Shown here: positions 8,498 to 16,321 of the stretch, piece after piece
How positions within the stretch are numbered: position 1 is the stretch's first letter
Layout of the letters: each line of letters begins with the position of its first letter
Assembly (NCBI RefSeq): GCF_015624505.1
Contig: NZ_CP061379.1
Span: 1,550,001-1,614,000 of the forward strand
Direction of reading: 5' to 3'
DNA: 64,000 nt
Source of the DNA: Bradyrhizobium commune
Lineage (GTDB): Bacteria > Pseudomonadota > Alphaproteobacteria > Rhizobiales > Xanthobacteraceae
Position numbers and translations under genes: made by a program
The notes under the pieces: model-generated
The model's input: the letters and a program-made list of their open reading frames with translations, nothing else
The model's database searches: none
Told to the model about the DNA's origin: nothing

Positions 8498-9568
8498 ATG
8501 GACCGCGCGGACGGAATGAATGACGTGACCAGATTATCCTTGCGGCAGGTCGAGCCCGCCACTGTGCTGCTGTTCGGCGGGCTCGTCGCCGCCAACGTCG
8601 CCGCATGGGTCTGGGCGTTCGCGCTGTTCGCCGACCGCCCCACGGTGATGGCGACCGCGCTACTCGCCTGGGTGTTTGGTCTCCGCCACGCCGTCGATGC
8701 CGACCACATTGCCGCCATCGACAATGTCGTGCGCAAGCTGATGCAGGCGGGCGATACGCCGCGCTGCGCCGGTCTCTATTTTGCGCTTGGCCACTCTACC
8801 GTCGTCGTGATCGCGACCATGCTGCTTGCGCTCGGCGTGGTCAGCCTGGGCGGGGACAGCCTGCTCAAGCACATCGGCAGCTTCGTCGGCACCTCGGTGT
8901 CGGCGCTGTTCCTGCTCGTGATAGCGGCCATCAATCTCGTCATCTTCGCAGGCCTGTGGCGAACGTTTCGCGTGGCGCGGGAGCAGGGCGTTCATGATGC
9001 AGCCCAGCTCGATGCGCTGCTCGCCGGCCGCGGCTTTCTCGCGCGCCTGCTCGGGCCGATGTTTCGCCTGGTGACAAGGCCCTGGCACATGTATCCGCTC
9101 GGATTCCTGTTCGGCCTCGGCTTCGACACCGCGACCGAGATCGGTCTGCTCAGCATCTCCGCCACCGAAGCCGTGCGCGGCGCTTCGCTCGCCGATGTCC
9201 TGGTCTTCCCCGCTTTGTTCGCCGCCGGCATGGCGCTGATCGACACTGCCGACTCCGCGCTGATGGTCAGCGCCTATCGCTGGGCCTTCGTCGATCCCAT
9301 GCGAAAGCTCTGGTACAACCTCACCATCACCGGCGCGTCCGTCGCGGTCGCGCTGTTCATCGGCGGCATCGAGGCGCTTGGCCTCATTGGTGATCGCCTC
9401 GGCCTCTCCGGCGGCCTATGGGCGCTGGTCGATAGCCTCAACGAGTCGCTCGCCAATGTCGGCTTCGCCGTGATCGCGCTGTTCGCGATGGCTTGGCTCG
9501 TTTCCGTCGTGCTATACCATCGTATGTTTGCCGATGAGCCGGCTCATCAAGCCGACGCCGCGCTCTAA
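8498..9568 (+). CDS. HoxN/HupN/NixA-family nickel/cobalt permease
   Basis: 356-residue integral membrane protein with about eight helices. It carries the family signature in helix 2, H64-AVDA-D69-H70 within LRHAVDADHIAAIDN, which binds the metal, and the second signature LGFDTATEIGLL. The protein brings Ni2+ (or Co2+) into the cell, in rhizobia for urease and uptake hydrogenase. The gene stands alone and is preceded by a NikR operator, so nickel is the likely substrate. ATG 8498 is used here, although ATG 8516 and GTG 8525 are also possible and no start has a strong ribosome site. The 3' end overlaps the convergent ATPase gene by four bases. Confidence 0.9.
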   Translation: MDRADGMNDVTRLSLRQVEPATVLLFGGLVAANVAAWVWAFALFADRPTVMATALLAWVFGLRHAVDADHIAAIDNVVRKLMQAGDTPRCAGLYFALGHSTVVVIATMLLALGVVSLGGDSLLKHIGSFVGTSVSALFLLVIAAINLVIFAGLWRTFRVAREQGVHDAAQLDALLAGRGFLARLLGPMFRLVTRPWHMYPLGFLFGLGFDTATEIGLLSISATEAVRGASLADVLVFPALFAAGMALIDTADSALMVSAYRWAFVDPMRKLWYNLTITGASVAVALFIGGIEALGLIGDRLGLSGGLWALVDSLNESLANVGFAVIALFAMAWLVSVVLYHRMFADEPAHQADAAL

Positions 9569-11058
9569 GCCCGCTCCGCCGGCATCTCGTCCGCATCTGG
9601 ATCGCCGGGCGCGGTCGCCCAGGCGAGCTCGACCAGCGTCGCGATCCGACGGCCGCCACCGTCGAGCTGGATGACGATCAGGCCCTGCTCCTCCATATAG
9701 CCGAGCAGGCGCTGCGCCCGGCGCAGCGAATGCGAGCCATAGGCGCGCGCGATCGCGGCATCGCCGGGGCAGGGCCAGCCTTCCTTGGCTGCCCGCGCAA
9801 TCATCATGAATACGCCCTGCATGTCGTCGGGCAGGATCGAGGCGCGCAGCGTCACCTCCTGCCAGGAATCATCCTCGGCGATGTCAGTGCCGAGGCCTGC
9901 GCGCGCATGCGTCAGCATGCGGCGGAATTCACCGAGATCGGGCACTGAAGCGCCGAGGCCCTCGATGCGGCAGCGGACCACGAATTCCTGATAGAGCACG
10001 CCGATGGCGCGGAAGCCCGCATCGGGCGCGGCGAGCACGGCGCGCAAGGTGCGATCCACGCGCTCGCGCCGTTCTGCGAGCTCCTCGGCGCTGATGGGCT
10101 CCTCGATCGGCTCGGGGCTCGTTTCCGGCGCCGCGGCCTTCGCGGCGCGCAACTGCTCGAGCAGATCTGGTGCCGGCCGGCGCTGCGGCCGGCTCGCATC
10201 CGGCGGCGGCGCGGCCAAAATGACCGCGCGTGCGTCTTCAAGTGTGGCCTCCGGCATCGGCATCAGCCGCGGCGTCGAATTACGCGGGGAGGTGTCGGTC
10301 GGGCCGATATTCAGCCGCAGCGGACGGCGCGACAGCGCGGGCCCCAGCGCCATGAACTGTCCGCGCTCGAGATCGCGAAAGGCTTCCGCCTGCCGCCGCT
10401 CCATGCCGAGCAGATCGGCGGCGCGCGCCATGTCGATGTCGAGAAAGGTCCGGCCCATCAGGAAGTTCGAGGCTTCCGCCGCAACGTTCTTGGCGAGCTT
10501 TGCCAGGCGCTGCGTCGCGATGATGCCGGCAAGCCCGCGCTTGCGGCCGCGGCACATCAGATTGGTCATGGCGCCGAGCGAGAGTTTTCGCGCCTCGTCC
10601 GACACTTCGCCGGCGACCGCCGGCGCAAACAGCTGCGCCTCGTCCACCACCACCAGCATCGGGTACCAACGGTCGCGCTCGACGTCGAACAGGCCGCCGA
10701 GGAACGCGGCGGCGCGCCGCATCTGGTTCTCGGCGTCGAGCCCTTCGAGATTGAGCACGGTGGAGACGCGATGCAGCCGCGCCCGCTCGCCCGCGACCTG
10801 AAGGCCGCGCTCGGTGTGATCCTCGGCCTCGATCACCAGATGGCCGAAACGCTCGGCCAGCGTGACGAAATCGCCTTCGGGATCGATGATGGCCTGCTGC
10901 ACCCAGGGCGCGCTCTGCTCCAAGAGGCGCCGCAGCAGATGCGATTTGCCGGAGCCGGAATTGCCCTGCACCAGGAGGCGGGTCGCCAGCAGTTCCTCGA
11001 GGTCCATGGCTGCCCCGGCGCCTGCCGTGGTCTGCCCCATCTCGATCGCAACCGTCAT
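9565..11058 (-). CDS. HerA/DUF87-like ATP-binding protein
   Basis: 497-residue P-loop ATPase of the HerA/FtsK (DUF87) group. The Walker A motif GNSGSGKS lies near residues 31-38 and the Walker B motif MLVVVDEAQLF near residue 150. The RGRKRGLAGIIATQRLAKLAKNV segment is the sensor region seen in HerA-type helicases. An IDPEGDFVTLAERF strand follows the P-loop. The C-terminal third (DEDSWQEV to the end) is less conserved and may hold a winged-helix-like domain, since it reads PGDAAIARAYGSHSLRRAQRLLGYMEEQGLI. Archaeal HerA works with the nuclease NurA; no nuclease partner is next to this gene. Its cellular role is unclear. Confidence 0.8.
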   Translation of the reverse strand: MTVAIEMGQTTAGAGAAMDLEELLATRLLVQGNSGSGKSHLLRRLLEQSAPWVQQAIIDPEGDFVTLAERFGHLVIEAEDHTERGLQVAGERARLHRVSTVLNLEGLDAENQMRRAAAFLGGLFDVERDRWYPMLVVVDEAQLFAPAVAGEVSDEARKLSLGAMTNLMCRGRKRGLAGIIATQRLAKLAKNVAAEASNFLMGRTFLDIDMARAADLLGMERRQAEAFRDLERGQFMALGPALSRRPLRLNIGPTDTSPRNSTPRLMPMPEATLEDARAVILAAPPPDASRPQRRPAPDLLEQLRAAKAAAPETSPEPIEEPISAEELAERRERVDRTLRAVLAAPDAGFRAIGVLYQEFVVRCRIEGLGASVPDLGEFRRMLTHARAGLGTDIAEDDSWQEVTLRASILPDDMQGVFMMIARAAKEGWPCPGDAAIARAYGSHSLRRAQRLLGYMEEQGLIVIQLDGGGRRIATLVELAWATAPGDPDADEMPAERA

Positions 11059-11163
11059 GTCCCCGACTCAAGTCCCCGCCATTCGCGGCAAGGGGCTTAT
11101 CAATCGAAGCGGGATGCGTCGAGCGAAACAGGGCGAATCACGCCCCGTTGCCCACGGTGGATT

Positions 11164-11982
11164 TCAGCCGAGATCGGACAACCGTAGAAGCGCGGGCCGG
11201 TACGGTGCCTGGGGATCGTCGTCCTCGTCGGCGGGGATCGCGCAGGAGCCGTACTCCTGCCTGATCCGTTCGATCTCCGCGATACGTTCGTGCAGCCGTT
11301 GCAGGTGCTCCGGCGACTTCGCCCGCCAGAACCGGAAGGTGTCGGCCGTGAGCGGGAGGAACGCGGTGCCGAACAATGTCGGATCGGGAACGACGGTGCG
11401 CCCGAGCAGCAGGAATCGGTTCTCGCCGGAGACCACGAGGGTCGCGTAGCCGCGGTTGCCGATTCGCCTGATCCCGTTCAGCGACCATTCTGCGAGCTTG
11501 CTGAAATAGGGCTCCTCGCGCCAACGATCGGGGCAGTGATCATCGACGGTGACGTTCACGGCATCCTGGCTGAAATGCACGATGATGCCCGACTTCGCCG
11601 GAAACCACGCGTCGTCGAGATGGCCTTGCAGCCAGGCGCAGACGAATGAGCGGCACATCTGCGGACGGCGGTCGTAGATGGTGCACCCCGTGCCCGTCTG
11701 CCAGTGCTTGCAGAGCTGGTTCACCGGCTTGTCGACCGCGGCCACGTCGAGAATGTCGCAGCAGGCATTGCACGATCCGCATTGCCGGGTCAGCGGCGCG
11801 GTCTTCGGCAGGCCGGTCGGCCGAAACCCCTGGCCATCGCGAACCAGGAGCTTCTGCTTTTCCAGCGCATGCAACGCACGTTCGATCTTGAGACGCGACA
11901 GTCCGGTGGCGTCGATCACGCCCTTGATCGTCGTCGCACCTGCCCCTAGCGCGCGGACGACGCTCAGCATCGCCTGGTCCAT
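11164..11982 (-). CDS. YkgJ-family cysteine-cluster protein with N-terminal helix-turn-helix
   Basis: 272 residues. A winged-helix-like N-terminus (about residues 1-60: TTIKGVIDATGLSRLKIERALHALEKQKLLVRD) is followed by the YkgJ/UPF0153 cysteine cluster: CGSCNACCD, then C..W..GTGCTIYDRRPQMCRSFVC. Such clusters are thought to bind zinc or an iron-sulfur centre; no activity is firmly known. ATG 11982 was preferred because AAGG lies 4-7 bases upstream; a GTG at 12018 gives 12 more residues. The DNA-binding-like head joined to the metal cluster is less common than the cluster alone. It is isolated from its neighbours by about 100 and 400 bases. Confidence 0.75.
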   Translation of the reverse strand: MDQAMLSVVRALGAGATTIKGVIDATGLSRLKIERALHALEKQKLLVRDGQGFRPTGLPKTAPLTRQCGSCNACCDILDVAAVDKPVNQLCKHWQTGTGCTIYDRRPQMCRSFVCAWLQGHLDDAWFPAKSGIIVHFSQDAVNVTVDDHCPDRWREEPYFSKLAEWSLNGIRRIGNRGYATLVVSGENRFLLLGRTVVPDPTLFGTAFLPLTADTFRFWRAKSPEHLQRLHERIAEIERIRQEYGSCAIPADEDDDPQAPYRPALLRLSDLG

Positions 11983-12380
11983 GACCTTATTCTCTTGTTC
12001 TTGCCTGGATCCAACCACAGACGCTGCAACCCAGTGCCCGAATAGGTTGCAAGAGACAGCTTATTTACAAAGCTATGTTGCTCATGTCCATTCGCGAGAC
12101 AAGAAGACGAGCCCGCGACGCACGCATGCAGCGCTTGCGCAAATGCGGGATCAAGCATGTGGAACGCGAGGCGGGCGGTGAGAAGAATCTCGTCGCTTTG
12201 GCTCGAGTTCGAACCGAAATGATGCGTTTTCACGCAGAGTCCCGTCGAGGCATGACGGGCAACATGCCGTTGTCTCGCGCCCAGGTGTTATTCGCGAGCG
12301 AAAGCAGGACCGTGCGCTCGGCGACACGATCGCGTGATCGCGGTCACTCCCGGTGAGTCAGCGCGGGCAGACGCGGCGCT
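11983..12380. other. Gene-free stretch upstream of the YkgJ-like gene
   Basis: About 400 bases between two leftward genes. One short rightward frame (12075-12356) is rich in Arg and shows no family resemblance. I see no terminator, repeat or RNA gene. It probably holds the promoter of the YkgJ-like gene. Confidence 0.4.
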
Positions 12381-13445
12381 TTACTGCGCGCCGGATCCGC
12401 CCTGCACGATCTTCTCGTTCAGCTTCTGGTCGACAGTCTCGACCGTGCGGTCGATCTCGGCATTGGGCACGCCGAGCTGGTGCGAGATCAGCTTCACCAG
12501 CAAGTCGACCCGCTCGATGAAGGGCGCGCCGCCGGCAACCGCGCGCGCCGCCGAGGACGGCTTCAGTAGGCTTTCAGCCGCCTTGGCATATTTCGCAAAC
12601 GGCACCTGGTCCTGCGGATCGGCGCCGAGGCGACGCGCGATCCCGTCGACATGATCGTAGATCGTCTGCGAGCGCTTGAGATCGCCATGCACGGCATCGC
12701 GGATCGACTGCGGCTCGTGTGCGGTGATGCAGCGATAATTGCCGGTGAGCAGCATCGACCATTTCGCCAGCGGCACGAACAGAGAGGCGAACACTTTCAG
12801 CTTCACCGGCACGTCATGGCCATCGAGCGTCACCGCGTCGATGTCGGCTTCGAGCTCGCGCAGCACCTTGTTGTGCCTCTCGTCGGCGAAGGCCGATGCC
12901 TTGAAGTTGGTGGGAAGGCCGACATGAAGCACGTTCGCCGCTTCTTCCGGCGGACGGAACGCCTGCGGATCGGGCGAGCACAGTGTCACCAGGCCCGGCT
13001 CGAACCGCTCCCACACCTGCGCATTGGTGTAGGCCTCTTCGAGATCCATGCCGGCGAGTGCGGGGATGCGCTTCAGATAGGGCAGCGGCGGCATGTTCAT
13101 GATCGAGAGGCACGGCAGCTTCGCCGCAGCAATCCTGATCATGAGAACGCGAACGGTGTGGTTGGTATATTGCGGCTCCTGCATCGCAAGGCCGACCAGA
13201 TCGTAACGGGAGACGTCGACATCGCCCGGCGTCACTGCGTCGAGCTTGCCGGGCAGGTCGCGCGAGAAGATCGCCCGGTGCACCGCCTCGTCGCGCAGCT
13301 TGATGCGGACCTCGGTACCGTCGCGGTTGATCAGCTCCGCGGTCTTGGCGCGGCAAACCAGGGTCACGTTGTGCCCGGCCATCAGCAGCTTGGTGCCCAG
13401 CAGGGAGCCGTAGGAAGCCCCGAGGATCAGAATGTTGCGCGCCAT
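12381..13445 (-). CDS. Ketopantoate reductase-like NAD(P)-binding protein
   Basis: 354-residue protein of the ApbA/PanE (2-dehydropantoate 2-reductase) superfamily. The N-terminus MARNILILGASYGSLLG is a Rossmann strand with a GASYGS loop where GAGAIG is typical, so cofactor binding may differ. Further on, VPLAKWSMLLTGNYRC and the C-terminal helical domain (PFIERVDLLVKLISHQLGVPNAEID) fit the family fold. ATG 13445 follows GGAGGG at a good distance; the frame extends upstream to 13562 without meaning. Authentic PanE has about 300 residues, and this one is longer and divergent. It probably reduces some other 2-oxo acid; calling it panE would be unsafe. Confidence 0.7.
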   Translation of the reverse strand: MARNILILGASYGSLLGTKLLMAGHNVTLVCRAKTAELINRDGTEVRIKLRDEAVHRAIFSRDLPGKLDAVTPGDVDVSRYDLVGLAMQEPQYTNHTVRVLMIRIAAAKLPCLSIMNMPPLPYLKRIPALAGMDLEEAYTNAQVWERFEPGLVTLCSPDPQAFRPPEEAANVLHVGLPTNFKASAFADERHNKVLRELEADIDAVTLDGHDVPVKLKVFASLFVPLAKWSMLLTGNYRCITAHEPQSIRDAVHGDLKRSQTIYDHVDGIARRLGADPQDQVPFAKYAKAAESLLKPSSAARAVAGGAPFIERVDLLVKLISHQLGVPNAEIDRTVETVDQKLNEKIVQGGSGAQ

Positions 13446-14115
13446 GTTCGTCCCTCCGAGAAATCTGGCCGTCTTGGCCCCGCGCGTCGCCCGGGGGTGG
13501 ATTTGGGCGGCATGTAATGGGAAGTCCCCAGCGATGGCAACTGGGATAATGCATACAAGCAAACGCCGGTATTCCCGCTTTGTTCGCAGGGCCGGGCGAT
13601 CGCCAGCGGTCCGGATGGAGCCATTATCGTTTTGCCGAAATTCGGATTTGTCTTATCTGCGGGGCGGCGAGAGAGGCGGTTGGTTGTCTTGTGCGCGCGT
13701 GACGACGTAAGAACGAACTGCGCGGAAATTTCGTCTGCCAGCGACGATCCGACGCATTCGTCGCGCTATCGCGGCGCGCCAGATGCAGCCACACGAATGT
13801 AAGATGAGGGCCGCCGCGGCCGTGCCTTCTCTGTCATCAATTGCGATCTATTTTTTGAGCGCCGGCAGCAATAAAAAATACGATGCCAAGGCCCACAAAA
13901 TGGCAGAATGGGGCGGGGCAAAACTGTGGATCAGCAACGGAGCTGGGGTGTGACGATTGAGTTGAGCCGGCGTGGACTTTGTATCGAGAGTGGCTCGTTT
14001 GGACTAACCACTGTTTCATCCCGCAGCTTCGCCGCGCGAAACGACGGCGGAACGATCGTCGGATTGGGTCTCGCTGCGCCGAAAGCGAAGCTGGCAAGTC
14101 CGGGCGCCCGCTGAC
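13446..14115. other. 670-base stretch without a convincing gene
   Basis: This lies between a leftward and a rightward gene, so it should hold two divergent promoters. It is less G+C-rich than its neighbours around 13820-13960. Open frames here on both strands are short, change with the base composition and resemble nothing I know. No repeat or hairpin stands out. Confidence 0.4.
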
Positions 14116-15192
14116 ATGGAAGGTGATCATTGGCCTCACGGCTCGTGCGACGGGGCCGGGCGAAACCTGGCACGCTTGCGGACACGAGCGTCGGAATTTT
14201 TCGAAAGCCTGTCTGTGGCAGAGCTCGTGCGTCAGGCGCACCGGCATCTGTGGATCTCGGACTGGATGAGGATCGCAGACGACTACCGCACATTCGCCGA
14301 AACCGCGCGCGAAGATCGCTCCACCCTGATTGCGCTGGAAGCGTGGCTGTGCTCGCTGACGGCGGTCGAAGTCGCGAGGAGCTTGTCCTGTCCGGGAGAT
14401 TTCGCGACGGACGACCTCGTGGAGAAGGTCGGTGTCAGCCTGAAGGGATTCAAGGACGACGCAGGTCCGGCAATCGAGCGCGTGAAGATCGATGGCTTCG
14501 ATCAAGGCGAGCTCACCGGCTTCTTTCTGCCGGCGTGCCATGGGTCTCTCGCACCTGTGGTCCTCTGCATCGGTGACGAGGACATCATGCAGGGCTCGAT
14601 GATGAGCAGGCTGTTGCCAGCCTCGCTCCGCCGCAACATGTCGCTCCTGCTGATCGATGTCGGCAATTCATCCGCGCGTCTCCCCCTCAAGCCGGCGCAT
14701 ATCCTTCAATGCTGGCTGGACTATCTGGAGGCTCGCGGGGATATCGATCCGCGGCGGATCGCGGTCTATGGCGAAGGCGCGGGCGCCAGCCATGCGTCCC
14801 GCCTTGCCGTCTTGGATCGCAGGATCGCTGCCGCCGTGTGCGACGGTGGCATCATGACGCCGGTCATGCGCCGCGCGTCGCTTAGCCGGATCGCCGGCGC
14901 CGGGCAGGCCGTCGATAGCGGGGCCTCGACGGCGTTGGCGCCGTCGCGTCGGATAGCTTGTCCGCTTCTCGTGGTCGTCGGCAGTCGCTCGATGGTATGG
15001 GAGCAGGACGCGCTCGAGCTGCAAGCCGGCTACCGGCAGGCCGGAGCCGATTGCTCGGCCGTCGTGCCGAACTGCATCCCGCACCCCCTCGGCGAGGTCG
15101 AGAATTTCGTCGCGGTGGACGATTTCACGTTCGCGTGGCTCGACAGCAAGCTCGGAGCCGGGCGTCAGCTTGATCCCGTGACCTACCTCTAG
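14116..15192 (+). CDS. Alpha/beta-hydrolase-fold protein lacking the nucleophile serine
   Basis: 358 residues. An N-terminal helical region (about 20-95, with LWISDWMRIADDYRTFAETA and ALEAWLCSLTAVEVARSL) precedes an alpha/beta hydrolase domain, the arrangement of FrsA/2,6-dihydroxypseudooxynicotine-hydrolase-like proteins. The nucleophile elbow reads YGEGAGASHA: glycine stands where GxSxG has its serine. A late histidine (NCIPHPLGE) is present. The protein may therefore be inactive as a hydrolase, or use another residue. Start ATG 14116 has no clear ribosome site, and a later start is possible. It ends at a pair of REP-like palindromes that separate it from a convergent MarR gene. Confidence 0.65.
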   Translation: MEGDHWPHGSCDGAGRNLARLRTRASEFFESLSVAELVRQAHRHLWISDWMRIADDYRTFAETAREDRSTLIALEAWLCSLTAVEVARSLSCPGDFATDDLVEKVGVSLKGFKDDAGPAIERVKIDGFDQGELTGFFLPACHGSLAPVVLCIGDEDIMQGSMMSRLLPASLRRNMSLLLIDVGNSSARLPLKPAHILQCWLDYLEARGDIDPRRIAVYGEGAGASHASRLAVLDRRIAAAVCDGGIMTPVMRRASLSRIAGAGQAVDSGASTALAPSRRIACPLLVVVGSRSMVWEQDALELQAGYRQAGADCSAVVPNCIPHPLGEVENFVAVDDFTFAWLDSKLGAGRQLDPVTYL

Positions 15193-15204
15193 CTCGCCTG
15201 CGGC

Positions 15205-15245
15205 CATCCTTCGAGGCGCCCGCCTCCGGCGGGCCCTCAGGATGA
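15205..15245. repeat. REP-like palindrome (first of a pair)
   Basis: Imperfect palindrome CATCCTTCGAG, GCGCCCGCC, TCC, GGCGGGC, CCTCAGGATG. This CATCC...GGATG form with a GC-rich stem is a familiar dispersed intergenic palindrome of Bradyrhizobium relatives (from memory). It lies between convergent genes, where it could also end transcription. Confidence 0.6.
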
Positions 15246-15275
15246 GGTCGCGTTCTGCCGCAAGATATCAGAGCC

Positions 15276-15321
15276 TCGTGGTGAGGAGCCCGCCGCGGCG
15301 GGCGTCTCGAGCCATGCAGGC
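15276..15321. repeat. REP-like palindrome (second of a pair, inverted)
   Basis: This is the mate of the element 30 bases upstream, in opposite orientation: GTGGTGAGGAGCCCGCC, GCG, GGCGGGCGTCTCGAGCCATG. Paired inverted REP units are typical of elements mobilised by REP-associated transposases. Confidence 0.55.
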
Positions 15322-15329
15322 CCAGCGGA

Positions 15330-15809
15330 TCAGGATACGTCGATAGCCAGCAATCGCGCGGCGAGCCGCGCGTTCTTGGCAATCGTTGCGAGCGTGGCAT
15401 TCAGGTCGGCCAGGGTCTTCTCGTCGAGCTCGTTGAACATGGTCGAGTTCAAGGCGAGCTTTCGTTTGGACAGTTTTTCGATTTCCGTCGTCGCCTTTGC
15501 CGTCAGCGACATCAGGACGAAGCGCGCGTCGTCTGCTCCCGGTCGCCGCGACAGGAAGCCGTCCTTTTCGAGCGTCTTGGTCTGGTTGGTCACGAAGGCC
15601 GGGTGGACGCGCAACTTGTTCGCAATGTCGATTCCAGCGACGCCGCGTCCCTCGTCCAGTTCAGTGATGGCCATCAGGATCAGCCATTGCGGCTCGGTAA
15701 TGCCGAGCAGTCCGGCCCAGCTGGTGTGGATGTCCTCCAGCTGAGAGTGGATCTCGACGACATTCCAGATGAAGTCCGTAATCGCCCTGTCGAGTTTCTT
15801 CTCGATCAT
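15330..15809 (-). CDS. MarR-family transcriptional regulator
   Basis: 159-residue winged-helix regulator. The DNA-binding core spans about residues 30-100: LLGITEPQWLILMAITELDEGRGVAGIDIANKLRV as the entry helices, PAFVTNQTKTLEKDGFLSRRP as the recognition helix, and DDARFVLMSLTAKAT as the wing. Long terminal helices would form the dimer interface. Start ATG 15809 follows GGGGGGAACC at 15810-15819. The gene runs away from the porin gene; the 512-base gap between them is A+T-rich and would carry its operator. MarR proteins usually repress themselves and a neighbour and are released by small phenolic ligands. The target here is unknown. Confidence 0.85.
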   Translation of the reverse strand: MIEKKLDRAITDFIWNVVEIHSQLEDIHTSWAGLLGITEPQWLILMAITELDEGRGVAGIDIANKLRVHPAFVTNQTKTLEKDGFLSRRPGADDARFVLMSLTAKATTEIEKLSKRKLALNSTMFNELDEKTLADLNATLATIAKNARLAARLLAIDVS

Positions 15810-15926
15810 ATGGTTCCCCCCGTTTCGCTTTGATCATTCTTTTAACGGGATATTTGGGGGGCGTCTCGACTATCGCGCAACGATGATGGCTTGGACATCG
15901 CGCGCTGGAAATCGTCGTGCAGTTTA

Positions 15927-16060
15927 TTGCTTGCAAAAAACAATTAATCAAATTATCCCTTTTGGCACTCGATCTTTGCTGCTCTTGACCCTGTCGACAG
16001 GCGGCAATGTGAGACCTCCAAGAAAGCCCTCGGGATGCCCCCTGAGGGCTTTTTCTTTTT
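15927..16060 (+). ncRNA. Possible small RNA ending in a strong intrinsic terminator
   Basis: A perfect terminator hairpin (AAAGCCCTC, 12-base loop, GAGGGCTTT, then TTCTTTTT; 16023-16060) stands on the + strand with no + strand gene before it for 800 bases. Upstream are promoter-like boxes TTGCTT (15927-15932) and AATTAT (15951-15956), spaced 18, and a 12-base palindrome CCTGTCGACAGG (15990-16001). A transcript of about 100 nucleotides would result. There is no reading frame in it. It could instead be a porin-linked attenuator. Confidence 0.35.
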
Positions 16061-16148
16061 ATTTCATGGATCTAACGCTGGGTCTGGTCGCCCCTGTTGC
16101 CCTCAGGCAACATCCCGTATCGAAGTTTCGATTCACTAAATCAATAAA

Positions 16149-16177
16149 TTGAGGCGATTGTTTTTATAAACTATATG
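16149..16177 (+). promoter_or_regulatory. Candidate promoter of the porin gene
   Basis: TTGAGG (16149-16154) and TATATG (16172-16177) are spaced by 17 bases, in the most A+T-rich spot before the porin. Transcription from here would give a leader of about 140 bases containing the small hairpins GTCCG/CGGAC and CCCCGAAGGGG. The porin ribosome site GGAGG is at 16309-16313. Confidence 0.35.
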
Positions 16178-16321
16178 TGAAGCCACGACGGAGGGGGGGC
16201 ACCTCGCTGTCGTTTCAGTCCGGACCTTCAGTGCGGACCTGAATTGAACGGAAATTGAAGAGGGTAAAGCGGCGTCCCCCGAAGGGGCCGAGCCCCCTGA
16301 ACCGACCTGGAGGTTTATCTA

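Noticed and set aside
12075..12356. A 93-codon Arg-rich frame
   Set aside because: Composition only; no ribosome site of note and no family resemblance.
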